Assembly (NCBI GenBank): GCA_025351205.1
Contig: JANXWI010000364.1
Coordinates: forward strand, 1 to 12,666
Length of the DNA: 12,666 bases
Source: Deinococcus sp.
GTDB lineage: Bacteria > Deinococcota > Deinococci > Deinococcales > Deinococcaceae
Direction of reading: 5' to 3'
Shown one piece after another: positions 1 through 8,817 of the stretch (its first letter is position 1; each line of letters begins with the position of its first letter). Position numbers and translations under genes: made by a program. A model generated the notes under the pieces. It was given only the letters and a program-made list of their open reading frames with translations. It was not told the DNA's origin and searched no databases.

Positions 1-749
1 GGGCTGTCAACCGACCAGTCAGGCGTTTCGGGATGCTGACAAAACAGCGCCAGCACAGCGCGCTCCCCTGCCGGACCGGTCACCAGCCCGACGTCCGCCC
101 GCAGATCGGGGTTGCTGCCCGTTTTGCCCGCATAGTGCCAGCCGGGCGGCAGATGGCGCGGGATCATGGAGCGGTCCTGCTGGGCCGAGAGCATGTGAAG
201 CATCTTCCGGGTCGATTCGGGACTCGCCAGCCTCTGCTGAGCCAGGTCACGGAGCAGGCCGCCCATCTCGCGCGGCGTGGTGATCCCGGCGGCAAAAGGC
301 GGCCTGCTGGCGGAACCAGCCGGGCAATATTGAGACTCCAGTCTGGTCACGGAAAACCCCAGATCACGCAGAGATTGGTTGACCACCTCTATTCCAAGGT
401 GATCTATGAGCATGTCTGCCGCCGTGTTGTCAGACAGGGCGATCATCAGGTGGCAGACGTCCTGGAGAGTAAAGACAGTGCTTGAAGTCAGGTCTTTCAG
501 GACGCCTGTGCCCCGACTTTTCAGCCTTTCCTGTAATTCAAGGGGATGGTTCCAGTTCAGGCGGCCCTCTTCGACCAGCCGCGCACAGTGAATCAGCACC
601 GGAAGTTTGTAGGTGCTGGCCGTCGCTATCATCTCATCTGCCCGGTGGCCCGTCATCTGCCCGGTCTTCAAATCATAAAGACAGAACGATAGTTTTCCGT
701 CAACAGTCTGCTCAATCTCAGTGATAGCTTTCTGAATTGCAGAGTTCAT
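1..749 (-). CDS. Class A beta-lactamase-fold serine hydrolase (3' end outside the window)
   Basis: An open frame reads from an ATG at 749 to the left edge with no stop, so the C-terminus is missing; 249 residues are visible. A good GAAGGA Shine-Dalgarno lies 9 bases before the ATG. Class A motifs are clear: S45-T-Y-K48 (nucleophile serine and lysine), S106-D-N108, and K209-T-G211. The region that should hold the omega-loop glutamate (ExxLN, Glu166 in standard numbering) reads TRLESQYCPAG. By spacing from SDN, a tyrosine (Y141) falls where Glu166 should be, so efficient deacylation of beta-lactams looks unlikely. There is no signal peptide: the N-terminus is MNSAIQKAITEIEQTVDG and enters the fold directly. 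The gene starts 25 bases after the rimO stop on the same strand, so the two are probably co-transcribed. It could be a penicillin-interacting or peptidase-like serine hydrolase rather than a true resistance enzyme. The fold is sure; the substrate is unknown. The 5' third is AT-richer than the rest. Confidence 0.88.
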   Translation of the reverse strand, partial: MNSAIQKAITEIEQTVDGKLSFCLYDLKTGQMTGHRADEMIATASTYKLPVLIHCARLVEEGRLNWNHPLELQERLKSRGTGVLKDLTSSTVFTLQDVCHLMIALSDNTAADMLIDHLGIEVVNQSLRDLGFSVTRLESQYCPAGSASRPPFAAGITTPREMGGLLRDLAQQRLASPESTRKMLHMLSAQQDRSMIPRHLPPGWHYAGKTGSNPDLRADVGLVTGPAGERAVLALFCQHPETPDWSVDS

Positions 750-774
750 CTCATACAATCCTTCATTTCAACCT

Positions 775-2226
<1,452 letters not shown>

Positions 2227-2353
2227 GTTGCTCCCTGGGTCCAGCCCCGGTGAATTCGCTTCACTGCTGTGCCGCGTCTCAAGCGCCGATGGTAGCGCGT
2301 GAAGGCCAGGTGAAGGGGGACTGGGCGACAAAGTGACCGGGGATCACACGAAC

Positions 2354-2387
2354 AACCGCAGCCTCTGCTGGGTCAGGGGCTGCGGTT
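2354..2387 (-). terminator. Hairpin between the iron-permease-family gene and rimO, possible terminator
   Basis: A perfect 10-bp inverted repeat, AACCGCAGCC / GGCTGCGGTT, with a 14-base loop, lies 71 bases after the stop of the upstream gene on the minus strand. On that strand the stem is followed only by GTTCGTGTG, so the T-tract is weak. The position between two same-strand genes suits a terminator or attenuator; the strand assignment is inferred from the genes. Confidence 0.5.
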
Positions 2388-2458
2388 GCGGCACTTGAAG
2401 AATGATGGGTGTAGATACGGAACTCGGAGGGTCTTCCGAACGGTCTTCTGTGCTGATC

Positions 2459-2845
<387 letters not shown>

Positions 2846-2958
2846 GTGAAACCTCCCGGTTCGCGTCAGCCGCGCAGGAATGACGCTGCCCGCGCCACCA
2901 GACCGCCACAAACTTTTCTATACTGAACCCGGAAGGTATAAACGGGGTAAACCGGCGC

Positions 2959-2980
2959 TGCGTCGACTCCTGTCGACGCA
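2959..2980. repeat. Perfect 9-bp inverted repeat with 4-base loop
   Basis: TGCGTCGAC, loop tcct, then GTCGACGCA. It lies 23 bases after the stop of the small minus-strand ORF ending at 3004 and about 115 bases before the iron-permease-family start. Neither strand has a T-tract after the stem. It could be a terminator for the small ORF or a protein-binding dyad for the downstream gene. The structure is certain; the role is not. Confidence 0.6.
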
Positions 2981-3003
2981 CAGACCACTGCACGCCTGCA
3001 CGT

Positions 3004-3198
3004 TCAGTTCGCCCGCTCCCGCGCCGCCACATAACAGCCGATCTGCTCCGGCCCTGGCAACATGCCCCGCGCCACCAGCTCACCCAGCACCTGCTGGCAG
3101 AACCGGCGAAGTGTTTCAGGATCGGCAGATTCCAGATTCAAAACATCCAGCCCCAGGCCCCTCGCCTGCGCCGCCAGCCAGTGTTCCAGGTCGCTCAC
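3004..3198 (-). CDS. Small hypothetical protein (64 aa)
   Basis: The reading frame from a GTG at 3198 encodes 64 residues (starts MSDLEHWLAAQARGLGLDVL). It is predicted to be mainly helical, with one cysteine in each half and no membrane segment. Codon choice is like the host genes (CTG, GTG, GCG, GAG, CGG preferred), which supports real coding. No clear Shine-Dalgarno precedes the GTG, and the frame stays open to 3303 through the cytochrome b terminator and its coding end, so the start is uncertain. It begins 19 bases after the terminator of the cytochrome operon, so it would need its own promoter or read-through. I do not recognise a family. Confidence 0.42.
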   Translation of the reverse strand: MSDLEHWLAAQARGLGLDVLNLESADPETLRRFCQQVLGELVARGMLPGPEQIGCYVAARERAN

Positions 3199-3217
3199 AA
3201 CGGCGATGATAGCCCAT

Positions 3218-3241
3218 AAAAAAGGGCCGCCGAAGCGACCC
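3218..3241 (-). terminator. Intrinsic terminator of the cytochrome bc operon
   Basis: On the minus strand, GGGTCGC - TTCG - GCGGCCC forms a 7-bp stem (one G-U pair) with a stable TTCG tetraloop, followed directly by six T. It begins 21 bases after the cytochrome b stop. This is a textbook Rho-independent terminator. Confidence 0.9.
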
Positions 3242-3262
3242 AGTTTTGGATGTAAAATCCGT

Positions 3263-4546
3263 TCAGTCGTCGGCGGCAGCGCCCTGCGCCATGTCGCGCT
3301 CATCTGCGGCCCTGAAGCTCTTGATGCCGCGCACGATGGCGATGGTCACGAAGTACAGCACCAGCGGCACCACCACGCTCAGCACGTAGAAGGGCATCAC
3401 CGGCCACTGGAAGTCGTTCTTGTAGCCGGCCACGCTCCACACCAGCAGCAGTCCAAAGAAGGCGATGCCGCCCGCCAGCCGCTTGGGGTGGTCAGTGGGG
3501 TTTTCACTGTAGTACAGGTTTTCCTTGCTCTGATCGAAGATCGGCACGGCCAGCATCACCAGCAGCGTCAGCGTGGCGATCACGATGCCGCCGATAAACT
3601 CCGGCCCGATCTCGCCGCCGAACAGCGTGAACTTGGCGCTGGCCGGGATCATTTCCAGAATGCCGAAGATCCAGAGCAGGTACCAGTCGGGCTTGATGTT
3701 GGCCACGGGGTTGTCGGACGCCGGGCCGAAGACCTCGACCGGGTGAACCGGAATGAAGGTGGCGAACAGGATCACGATGCCCGCCATCAGAAAGGCCAGC
3801 ATCAGGGCAATCGGGGTCTGCTGGGTGCTGAGCGGCACGCCCACGATCTTCTTGTAGGCGATTCTCTTGGCGTACTGCGGCTGGGTGTGCTTCTGCTTGA
3901 TCATGATCAGCAGGTGCGCCCCGGTCAGGCCCAGCAGAATCGCAGGCAGCAGCATGATGTGGTAGCCGTACACGCGCGGGATCATGAAGGCGTTGTCGAG
4001 CGCGAACTTGCCACCAAACGCCGCCTGTGCCAGCCAGTCGCCGACCCAGGGTACGCTCGCCACGATGCCCACCACCACGCCCAGGGTGGTCTTGGCGAAG
4101 TTGTCGTAGGGCAGGCTGTAGCCAGTCACGGCAGTGATGATGGTGAACACCAGCAGCAGCATGCCGATCCACCAGTTGATCTCGCGGGGCTTCTTGAAGC
4201 TGCCCGTAAAGTAGATGCGCATCATGTGCAGAATGCTGGCCGCCACCATCAGGTTGGCTGACCAGTGGTGAATCCGGCGCAGCATGTCGCCGAACGGCAT
4301 GAAGTTGATGCGCAGAATGCTGCTGTAGGCGGCAGGCACCATCTGGGTCTTGTCGAGGAAACTGGGTACCAATCTTGTGCTCGGCTCGTACGACAGCGCC
4401 AGGAAAACACCGGTCAGCAGCAGCACGATCAGCGAGAAAAGCGTGATCTCACCCAGGAAGTAGGTGTGATGCACCGGGAAGGCTTTGCGCAGGAACTTGT
4501 CGTTCAGGCGCGAGATGTTCAGTCGGTCATCGAGCCACTGGTTCAT
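3263..4546 (-). CDS. Cytochrome b subunit of the menaquinol:cytochrome c reductase (bc complex)
   Basis: This multi-pass membrane protein carries two b hemes and the quinol-oxidising site. The 427 residues combine a b6-like N-terminal half and a subunit IV-like C-terminal half in one chain. Predicted heme ligands are H93 and H107 (RIHHWSAN..., ILHMMR), 14 apart, and H196 and H211 (VYGYHIMLLP, GAHLLIMIKQ), 15 apart; this spacing matches cytochrome b6. The Qo-site motif is P286-D-W-Y289, the PDWY form found in several Gram-positive and b6f-type enzymes rather than the PEWY of mitochondria. The ATG overlaps the Rieske stop (ATGA), so translation is coupled. An AAGGAG lies 11 bases upstream, inside the end of the Rieske gene. 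It is the last gene of the operon, with a strong terminator behind it. In Thermus the equivalent gene is fbcB. Confidence 0.96.
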   Translation of the reverse strand: MNQWLDDRLNISRLNDKFLRKAFPVHHTYFLGEITLFSLIVLLLTGVFLALSYEPSTRLVPSFLDKTQMVPAAYSSILRINFMPFGDMLRRIHHWSANLMVAASILHMMRIYFTGSFKKPREINWWIGMLLLVFTIITAVTGYSLPYDNFAKTTLGVVVGIVASVPWVGDWLAQAAFGGKFALDNAFMIPRVYGYHIMLLPAILLGLTGAHLLIMIKQKHTQPQYAKRIAYKKIVGVPLSTQQTPIALMLAFLMAGIVILFATFIPVHPVEVFGPASDNPVANIKPDWYLLWIFGILEMIPASAKFTLFGGEIGPEFIGGIVIATLTLLVMLAVPIFDQSKENLYYSENPTDHPKRLAGGIAFFGLLLVWSVAGYKNDFQWPVMPFYVLSVVVPLVLYFVTIAIVRGIKSFRAADERDMAQGAAADD

Positions 4547-5208
4547 GCTTTTTCAAGCTCCTTTTTCTGCGACGCGAACTCCGCCTCGGTAATATCGTAC
4601 GGCAACGACAGGAAGGTGCCCTGCGCGACCACCTGTCCGCCGATCACCTTGATCGGGATCTGGGCCAGTGGTGCGGGTGGCGGCCCATCGGCCACCCTGG
4701 CCCCCTGGGTCATATCGTACACGCCGCCGTGGCACGGGCACACTGCGGCTTCCTGAAGGTTCTTGGACGGATAGGCCTTGACCTCGACGGCGCAGCCCAG
4801 ATGCATACACTGGCGCGAGTACACCACGATGCCCTGGTCTGTTCCGGCCAGGTCGGTGGGGGCCTTGATCTGACCCTCCGCGAACTTGGCGATGATCAGC
4901 TGGTTGCGGGCCAGCCCGTTCTTGACCACGTCTGCGCCTCCCACCTTGCCCTTGGGAAAGGCGTACACCACCTGCCCCTCCTTGATGTCGGCCAGCGCCA
5001 CCGGCGCGCCGTTCTTGGCCGCGTCGGCGTACACCAGCACGTCGCCCTTGGCGGGCAGGCGCTTTTCAGGGGTCAGGGTGTCGGCGGGCTTGACGCCGCC
5101 CACGATGCTCAGCAGGCTCAGTGCGCCCACGCCCACCGTGGTGCCCATGGCCACATTGATGAACTTGCGGCGGGTGAGTTCGGGATCCTGGCGCATGTAT
5201 CTGGTCAC
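4543..5208 (-). CDS. Rieske 2Fe-2S protein of the bc complex
   Basis: This subunit passes electrons from quinol at the Qo site to cytochrome c. From the GTG at 5208 it has 221 residues. The N-terminus has a twin-arginine motif (LTRRKF, R13-R14) before a hydrophobic stretch (about residues 17-38), so it is probably exported folded by Tat and kept as a membrane anchor. The cluster motifs are C134-M-H136-L-G-C139 and C157-P-C159-H160-G-G, giving the two cysteine and two histidine ligands plus the disulfide pair. The GTG is preferred over an ATG at 5196 because a perfect AGGAGG lies 6 bases before the GTG and 18 before the ATG. The stop overlaps the cytochrome b start by 4 bases. The frame upstream to 5379 overlaps the cytochrome c end and is not used. 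Confidence 0.96.
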   Translation of the reverse strand: MTRYMRQDPELTRRKFINVAMGTTVGVGALSLLSIVGGVKPADTLTPEKRLPAKGDVLVYADAAKNGAPVALADIKEGQVVYAFPKGKVGGADVVKNGLARNQLIIAKFAEGQIKAPTDLAGTDQGIVVYSRQCMHLGCAVEVKAYPSKNLQEAAVCPCHGGVYDMTQGARVADGPPPAPLAQIPIKVIGGQVVAQGTFLSLPYDITEAEFASQKKELEKA

Positions 5209-5269
5209 GGCGTGCCTCCTGAGCGGTTGAAAGTCAAATTCGAGAAATCGGGGGTTCTGAGCGTGACGT

Positions 5270-6145
5270 TTACCACGGGAACTCGCCGCCCGCGTCTTCC
5301 ACGACCACCTCGCCGTCCATGAAGTACTTCTTGTAGATGCCCAGCACCAGGGCCAGCAGCAGCACCACCATGGCGGCATAGAAGCCCTCGGCGGTCACCT
5401 GCGGCGGCAGCGGGGGCGAGGCGTTCATGCCCGCGATTCCGGCCAGAATCTGCTTGACGAACAGCACGCTGAACAGCAGTACGCCGGAGAGCGAGGCGAT
5501 CATGGCGACCATCACCATCGGGGTGCTGCGGACCTTGTGGATGCCCGGCTTCAGTTCCGCGCCCTCGGCCCAGTGGCTGTACAGCCCGATGATGCCGTAG
5601 GTCAGCAGCAGCATGATGAACGTCACCAGAAAGATTTCGGGCAGGTTGATCTCCGCCGGCACGAAGCGTGAACGCACCCGGATGATGTCCGGGCCGACCT
5701 TGCCCGCGCCCTCGGCCAGCGTGGCCGGAGTCACCAGATCGGTGCTCTTGTTGCCCCAGCTGTTGAGCACGTAGTTGGCGACGGCGTAGACCTCGTTGTC
5801 CTTCAGCGCGCCGCCGTAGTCCTTGCCGTAGGCGGGCATCGGGGCCTTGCCTTTCAGGATACGGGTCACGACCAGCGCGTGGTCTCCGGCGATATTGGCG
5901 TCGCCCGCCAGCTTGGGACCCACCCCGCCCTGACCGTTGGCCCCGTGGCAGCCCGCACAGCCCGCGTTGGCGAAGATGGCCTTGCCGGTGGTCGGCCACT
6001 CCTTCTGAATCACGGCGCTCAGGGCCGGGTCGGCCACCACCGCTTCCGGCTTGGTGTCGTTGTTGAACATGAACAGCAACATGATCCACATGAGGGCGGC
6101 CACCACAATGGCCACCGATGGCATAACAGCGTCGTTTCGTTCCAC
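5270..6145 (-). CDS. Membrane-anchored cytochrome c with C-terminal three-helix membrane domain (bc complex subunit)
   Basis: The protein has 291 residues from GTG 6145. An uncleaved anchor helix (about residues 9-27) is followed by a class I cytochrome c domain with the heme site C63-A-G-C66-H67 and a probable axial methionine M103 (APMPAYG). The C-terminal ~125 residues hold three further predicted helices (about 169-191, 209-235, 256-274). The gene opens the operon ahead of Rieske and cytochrome b, so it is the cytochrome c subunit of that complex. In Thermus the operon has four genes (fbcC, a membrane protein, fbcF, fbcB); here the extra membrane part seems joined to the cytochrome, which is an inference. 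The GTG at 6145 has GAGAGG 6 bases upstream; an in-frame ATG at 6124 is a weaker alternative. Confidence 0.9.
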   Translation of the reverse strand: MERNDAVMPSVAIVVAALMWIMLLFMFNNDTKPEAVVADPALSAVIQKEWPTTGKAIFANAGCAGCHGANGQGGVGPKLAGDANIAGDHALVVTRILKGKAPMPAYGKDYGGALKDNEVYAVANYVLNSWGNKSTDLVTPATLAEGAGKVGPDIIRVRSRFVPAEINLPEIFLVTFIMLLLTYGIIGLYSHWAEGAELKPGIHKVRSTPMVMVAMIASLSGVLLFSVLFVKQILAGIAGMNASPPLPPQVTAEGFYAAMVVLLLALVLGIYKKYFMDGEVVVEDAGGEFPW

Positions 6146-6192
6146 GTTTCCCCTCTCATCTGGCCCGCCCGTTTCGTTCGACTGGCGGCCTT

Positions 6193-6230
6193 GCCCGAAT
6201 GTGAATCCTGCGCCCGAATGTGAATCCTGC
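6193..6230. repeat. 19-bp perfect tandem repeat in the bc operon leader
   Basis: Two adjacent identical copies of GCCCGAATGTGAATCCTGC, at 6193-6211 and 6212-6230. They start 1 base downstream of the predicted -10 of the cytochrome operon promoter (minus strand) and end 47 bases before the cytochrome c start, so they lie at the transcription start and early leader. They may be a doubled operator or a slippage duplication. Confidence 0.85.
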
Positions 6231-6231
6231 T

Positions 6232-6260
6232 CAGATACCAACCCCAACCAGACGCGTCAA
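6232..6260 (-). promoter_or_regulatory. Candidate promoter of the cytochrome bc operon
   Basis: On the minus strand, a good -35 box TTGACG (6255-6260) is followed by a 17-base spacer and a -10 TATCTG (6232-6237) preceded by TGG (extended -10). Expected transcription start is near 6225, giving a leader of about 80 bases that contains the tandem repeat. The -35 and spacing are convincing, the -10 only partly. Confidence 0.6.
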
Positions 6261-6479
6261 AAACTGAAACCCTTCCCGAGAGGCTGGAGAAGACTGCCGA
6301 TGCTGCCTGGGGCCTTCTTTCCGGCCTTTTTCAATGCTCCAGCGTACCATGCTGCGCCCGCGTCACCGTACACCTGAACACACACCTGCCCGGGGGATTG
6401 AGTGAGGCGAAAGACAGCCTGATACAGGCAATACGGGCCATTCTTTCCGTATCAGTGTAGAGCGGCGAGCGCGAAACGC
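6261..6479. other. Non-coding stretch between the serine hydrolase gene and the bc operon
   Basis: With 6146-6260 this forms a gene-free gap of 334 bases. The right part (6419-6455) holds nested inverted repeats, described separately. A short minus-strand hairpin GAGCG-TTTCG-CGCTC sits directly after the serine hydrolase stop at 6480 but lacks a T-tract. The only ORFs are short and poorly supported; a 36-codon minus-strand ATG frame starts near 6441 without convincing codon use. I see no RNA gene. Confidence 0.6.
6419..6455. repeat. Nested inverted repeats downstream of the serine hydrolase gene
   Basis: An outer pair CTGATAC (6419-6425) / GTATCAG (6449-6455) and an inner pair ATACGG (6431-6436) / CCGTAT (6447-6452) share the right arm, so the two hairpins are mutually exclusive. 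It starts 25 bases after the serine hydrolase stop. It may act as a terminator or mRNA 3' end, but has no T-tract. Confidence 0.5.
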
Positions 6480-7322
6480 TCAGTAAGAATGTCCCCCGGA
6501 GACCTGCCCCAGAGCGGCCAGCAGCGGCCAGAATGTAACCGCGAGCAGGCCCACGTCGCGGTTGTCCGGGTGCTCGCGGGGATCGCTGCCGCCCACGCTC
6601 AGCAGGGTCACGCACAGGGGCCTTGGGGTCAGCAGCAGCCCAGCGTCGTGATGCACGCCCTCCAGCTCTCCGCTCTTGGACAACGACTGATACAGCGGCT
6701 CACCGGAGGCGTCGCGCGGCAGGTGTCGGGCCAGAATGTCGCGGTACTGCTGGCGACCCAGGATGCCCAGCGCCAGCGCCGTATGGGCGTCGTTGAGCAG
6801 GTCGCCCCGGTAGAGCCTGCCCAGCAGGTCGGTGGCCTGGGCAGCGGTGGTGGAATTGCGCTCGCCGCGCCGCTGGGCCTCGTTCTGCTGATCGGGCGGC
6901 ATCTGCAATTTGCCCACCAGCTGCGTCTGAGGCCAGTCCTCGGCCAGCCACGCCTGAAGGTCCGCCAGCCCCAGCCTGCCGATCACCAGATTGGTGGCGG
7001 TGTTGTCGCTCACCACCGTCATGAGGGTCAGCAGGTCCAGCCAGCTCAGGTCCAGCCCCGCTCCCAGCTCGTGTAGCACGCCGCTGCCGGGCACCTGGTC
7101 TTCGGCCTGCATGCTCAGGCGCTCGTCCAGCGCAGTCTGCCCCACCTGGGCCGCCCACAGCCCGCGCACCAGCAGCCACAGCTTGATGATGCTGGCCGCC
7201 GGAAACACCTCGTTCCCGCCCTCGGCGTGCAGCGTCTCGCCGGTCTGCGCGTCCTGCACCACCAGCGCGGCGCGGCCCGCGTACCCCTGCGAGGCCAGCC
7301 GCTCCGCCAGCCAGCCGCTCAC
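6480..7322 (-). CDS. Class A beta-lactamase-fold serine hydrolase, operon with a response regulator
   Basis: The protein has 280 residues from GTG 7322. Motifs in order: S44-I-I-K47 (nucleophile and general base), S105-D-N107, a class A-type RNSTTAAQATDLLGRL segment (about 155-170) after the omega-loop region, and K216-S-G218. No ExxLN is present; Leu139 falls near the Glu166 position, so it is unlikely to be an efficient beta-lactamase. No signal peptide is visible. The frame is open to 7442, but that part overlaps the preceding small gene; GTG at 7322 gives a 4-base GTGA overlap with that gene's stop, which indicates translational coupling. It is a distant paralog in fold of the protein at the left edge of the window. 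Possible roles are penicillin sensing or peptidoglycan fragment binding (inference). Confidence 0.87.
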   Translation of the reverse strand: MSGWLAERLASQGYAGRAALVVQDAQTGETLHAEGGNEVFPAASIIKLWLLVRGLWAAQVGQTALDERLSMQAEDQVPGSGVLHELGAGLDLSWLDLLTLMTVVSDNTATNLVIGRLGLADLQAWLAEDWPQTQLVGKLQMPPDQQNEAQRRGERNSTTAAQATDLLGRLYRGDLLNDAHTALALGILGRQQYRDILARHLPRDASGEPLYQSLSKSGELEGVHHDAGLLLTPRPLCVTLLSVGGSDPREHPDNRDVGLLAVTFWPLLAALGQVSGGHSY

Positions 7323-7565
7323 TCGCTCAGGCCGTCCAGCAGGCCCGCCAGCCCGGCAAAGGGATGCGGAGCCGTGACCGGGCGCAAAGTACAGAACGGC
7401 CCGGCACCCTCTGGTTCGACGCGGTGCGGGCAGGTCGGGCACTCGGGAAACGCCTGATCGGTGTAGGCCAGGTCACTTTCGGCAGACGGAATCTCCCAGG
7501 TACGGTTACATCCGGCCCGGTAGGTCTGGACCACGCCCAGGCGCGTTTCAGCGGCGCTTCCCCTG

Positions 7566-7576
<11 letters not shown>
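7319..7576 (-). CDS. Small cysteine-containing hypothetical protein (85 aa)
   Basis: This small frame lies between the response regulator and the serine hydrolase, overlapping the first by 11 bases (TTG start at 7576, GAGGG 11 bases upstream) and the second by 4. The conserved-looking core begins about residue 16 (VQTYRAGCNRTWEIP) and has cysteines C23, then a C-P-T-C pair, then a last cysteine (GPFC), a pattern that could bind zinc or another metal. A GTG at 7534 is an alternative start giving 71 residues. It has no membrane segment. The tight overlaps on both sides are the main evidence that it is real. I do not recognise a family. Confidence 0.6.
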
Positions 7577-8213
<637 letters not shown>

Positions 8214-8219
8214 GAGACG

Positions 8220-8225
8220 AGTGTA
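8220..8225 (-). promoter_or_regulatory. Leaderless -10 box (TANNNT) of the response regulator
   Basis: TACACT on the minus strand, 6 bases before the ATG at 8213, with no Shine-Dalgarno between. Placement fits transcription starting at or next to the ATG. No good -35 was found. Confidence 0.55.
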
Positions 8226-8288
8226 GTGCGCCCCCGGCCCGCACAGTGTCCTTTCCGTTGCCGTGGCGTGTGCGCGCGCGTTGCTGAA

Positions 8289-8306
8289 ACGTTCATGTCA
8301 GAACGT
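8289..8306. promoter_or_regulatory. Perfect dyad between divergent promoters, candidate operator
   Basis: ACGTTC - 6 bases - GAACGT, a perfect 6+6 inverted repeat. It ends 6 bases before the predicted -10 of the membrane protein gene, over its -35 region, and lies 75 bases from the response regulator start. Position suits a repressor or autoregulatory site; binding by the adjacent regulator is a guess. Confidence 0.5.
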
Positions 8307-8312
8307 GGCTGC

Positions 8313-8318
8313 TAGAGT
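8313..8318 (+). promoter_or_regulatory. Leaderless -10 box (TANNNT) of the membrane protein gene
   Basis: TAGAGT, 7 bases before the ATG at 8326, with no Shine-Dalgarno in the gap (gggtctc). Arranged like the response regulator and rlmH promoters. Confidence 0.55.
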
Positions 8319-8325
8319 GGGTCTC

Positions 8326-8817
8326 ATGATTACCGTCTTCGACGCGCTGATTGTCAGTCTGTGGGCCGCCGTGACCGCGCTGGGCGCACGCCGGGGCCTG
8401 GGCGGCGCGGTGTGGGGCGTGCTGGGCCTAGCCGTCTGCTTTCTGGTCAACCTGCTGGCCCCCGGCGGCGTGGTGGGCATGGTGCTGGCGCTGCTGCTGG
8501 GCCTGGGGGCGGTGCTGGCGGCCCGGCGGCTGATCCGCGAACCGCTGAGCGAACCCTGGCACCTGTTCGTGGGTGGCCTGGGCGGCTTCGTACTGGGCGC
8601 GGTGCTGGTCGGCACGCTGGCGCTGGGCTTTCCGATCCAGACGGTGGGAGACGTGAGGCGCTACCCGTCGGGCGAGCTGCCGCCGCTGCTGTACTACGCG
8701 GTCTACAACTCCTACATCCGGCAATCGCTCAACGGCGTCTGGGGGCCGCAGGGGAATCTGGCCGTCCGCACGCTGATCATCCCGGACCAGCAGCGGCAGA
8801 ATACCGCCAGCCGCTAG
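8326..8817 (+). CDS. Small multi-pass membrane protein, CvpA-like in layout
   Basis: The protein has 163 residues. Four hydrophobic helices cover about residues 3-21, 25-43, 46-66 and 82-104, separated by short arginine-bearing turns (ALGARRGLGG; AARRLIREPL). The C-terminal ~60 residues (from about VGDVRRYPSGEL) are soluble, tyrosine-rich and include a NSYIRQSLNGVW stretch. The start of the chain (VFDALIV...ALGARRGLGGAVWGVL) recalls CvpA-type proteins, where a first helix leads into a basic GxRRG turn, but this is only a topological resemblance. The ATG at 8326 is chosen over an in-frame upstream start at 8263 because of the TAGAGT 7 bases before it and the poor sequence of the extension. It is divergent from the response regulator. 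Confidence 0.8.
   Translation: MITVFDALIVSLWAAVTALGARRGLGGAVWGVLGLAVCFLVNLLAPGGVVGMVLALLLGLGAVLAARRLIREPLSEPWHLFVGGLGGFVLGAVLVGTLALGFPIQTVGDVRRYPSGELPPLLYYAVYNSYIRQSLNGVWGPQGNLAVRTLIIPDQQRQNTASR

Noticed and set aside
2227..2331. N-terminal extension of RimO by 35 residues
   Set aside because: The ATG at 2226 has a GGGAG Shine-Dalgarno and gives the family start; the extension is serine/proline-rich filler.
3062..4261. 399-residue plus-strand ORF antisense to cytochrome b
   Set aside because: It is histidine-, glutamine- and aspartate-rich shadow translation of the opposite strand of a certain gene, with no ribosome site and no domain.
5209..5379. N-terminal extension of the Rieske protein
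   Set aside because: It overlaps the cytochrome c coding end, whereas AGGAGG lies 6 bases before the GTG at 5208.
6314..6336. Plus-strand GGCC-N8-GGCC followed by five T, terminator-like
   Set aside because: The stem is only 4 bp and no plus-strand gene ends here.
6331..6441. 36-codon minus-strand ORF in the gap upstream of the bc operon
   Set aside because: Short, no homology recognised; the upstream GGAAAGA and TACACT are too weak to claim a gene.
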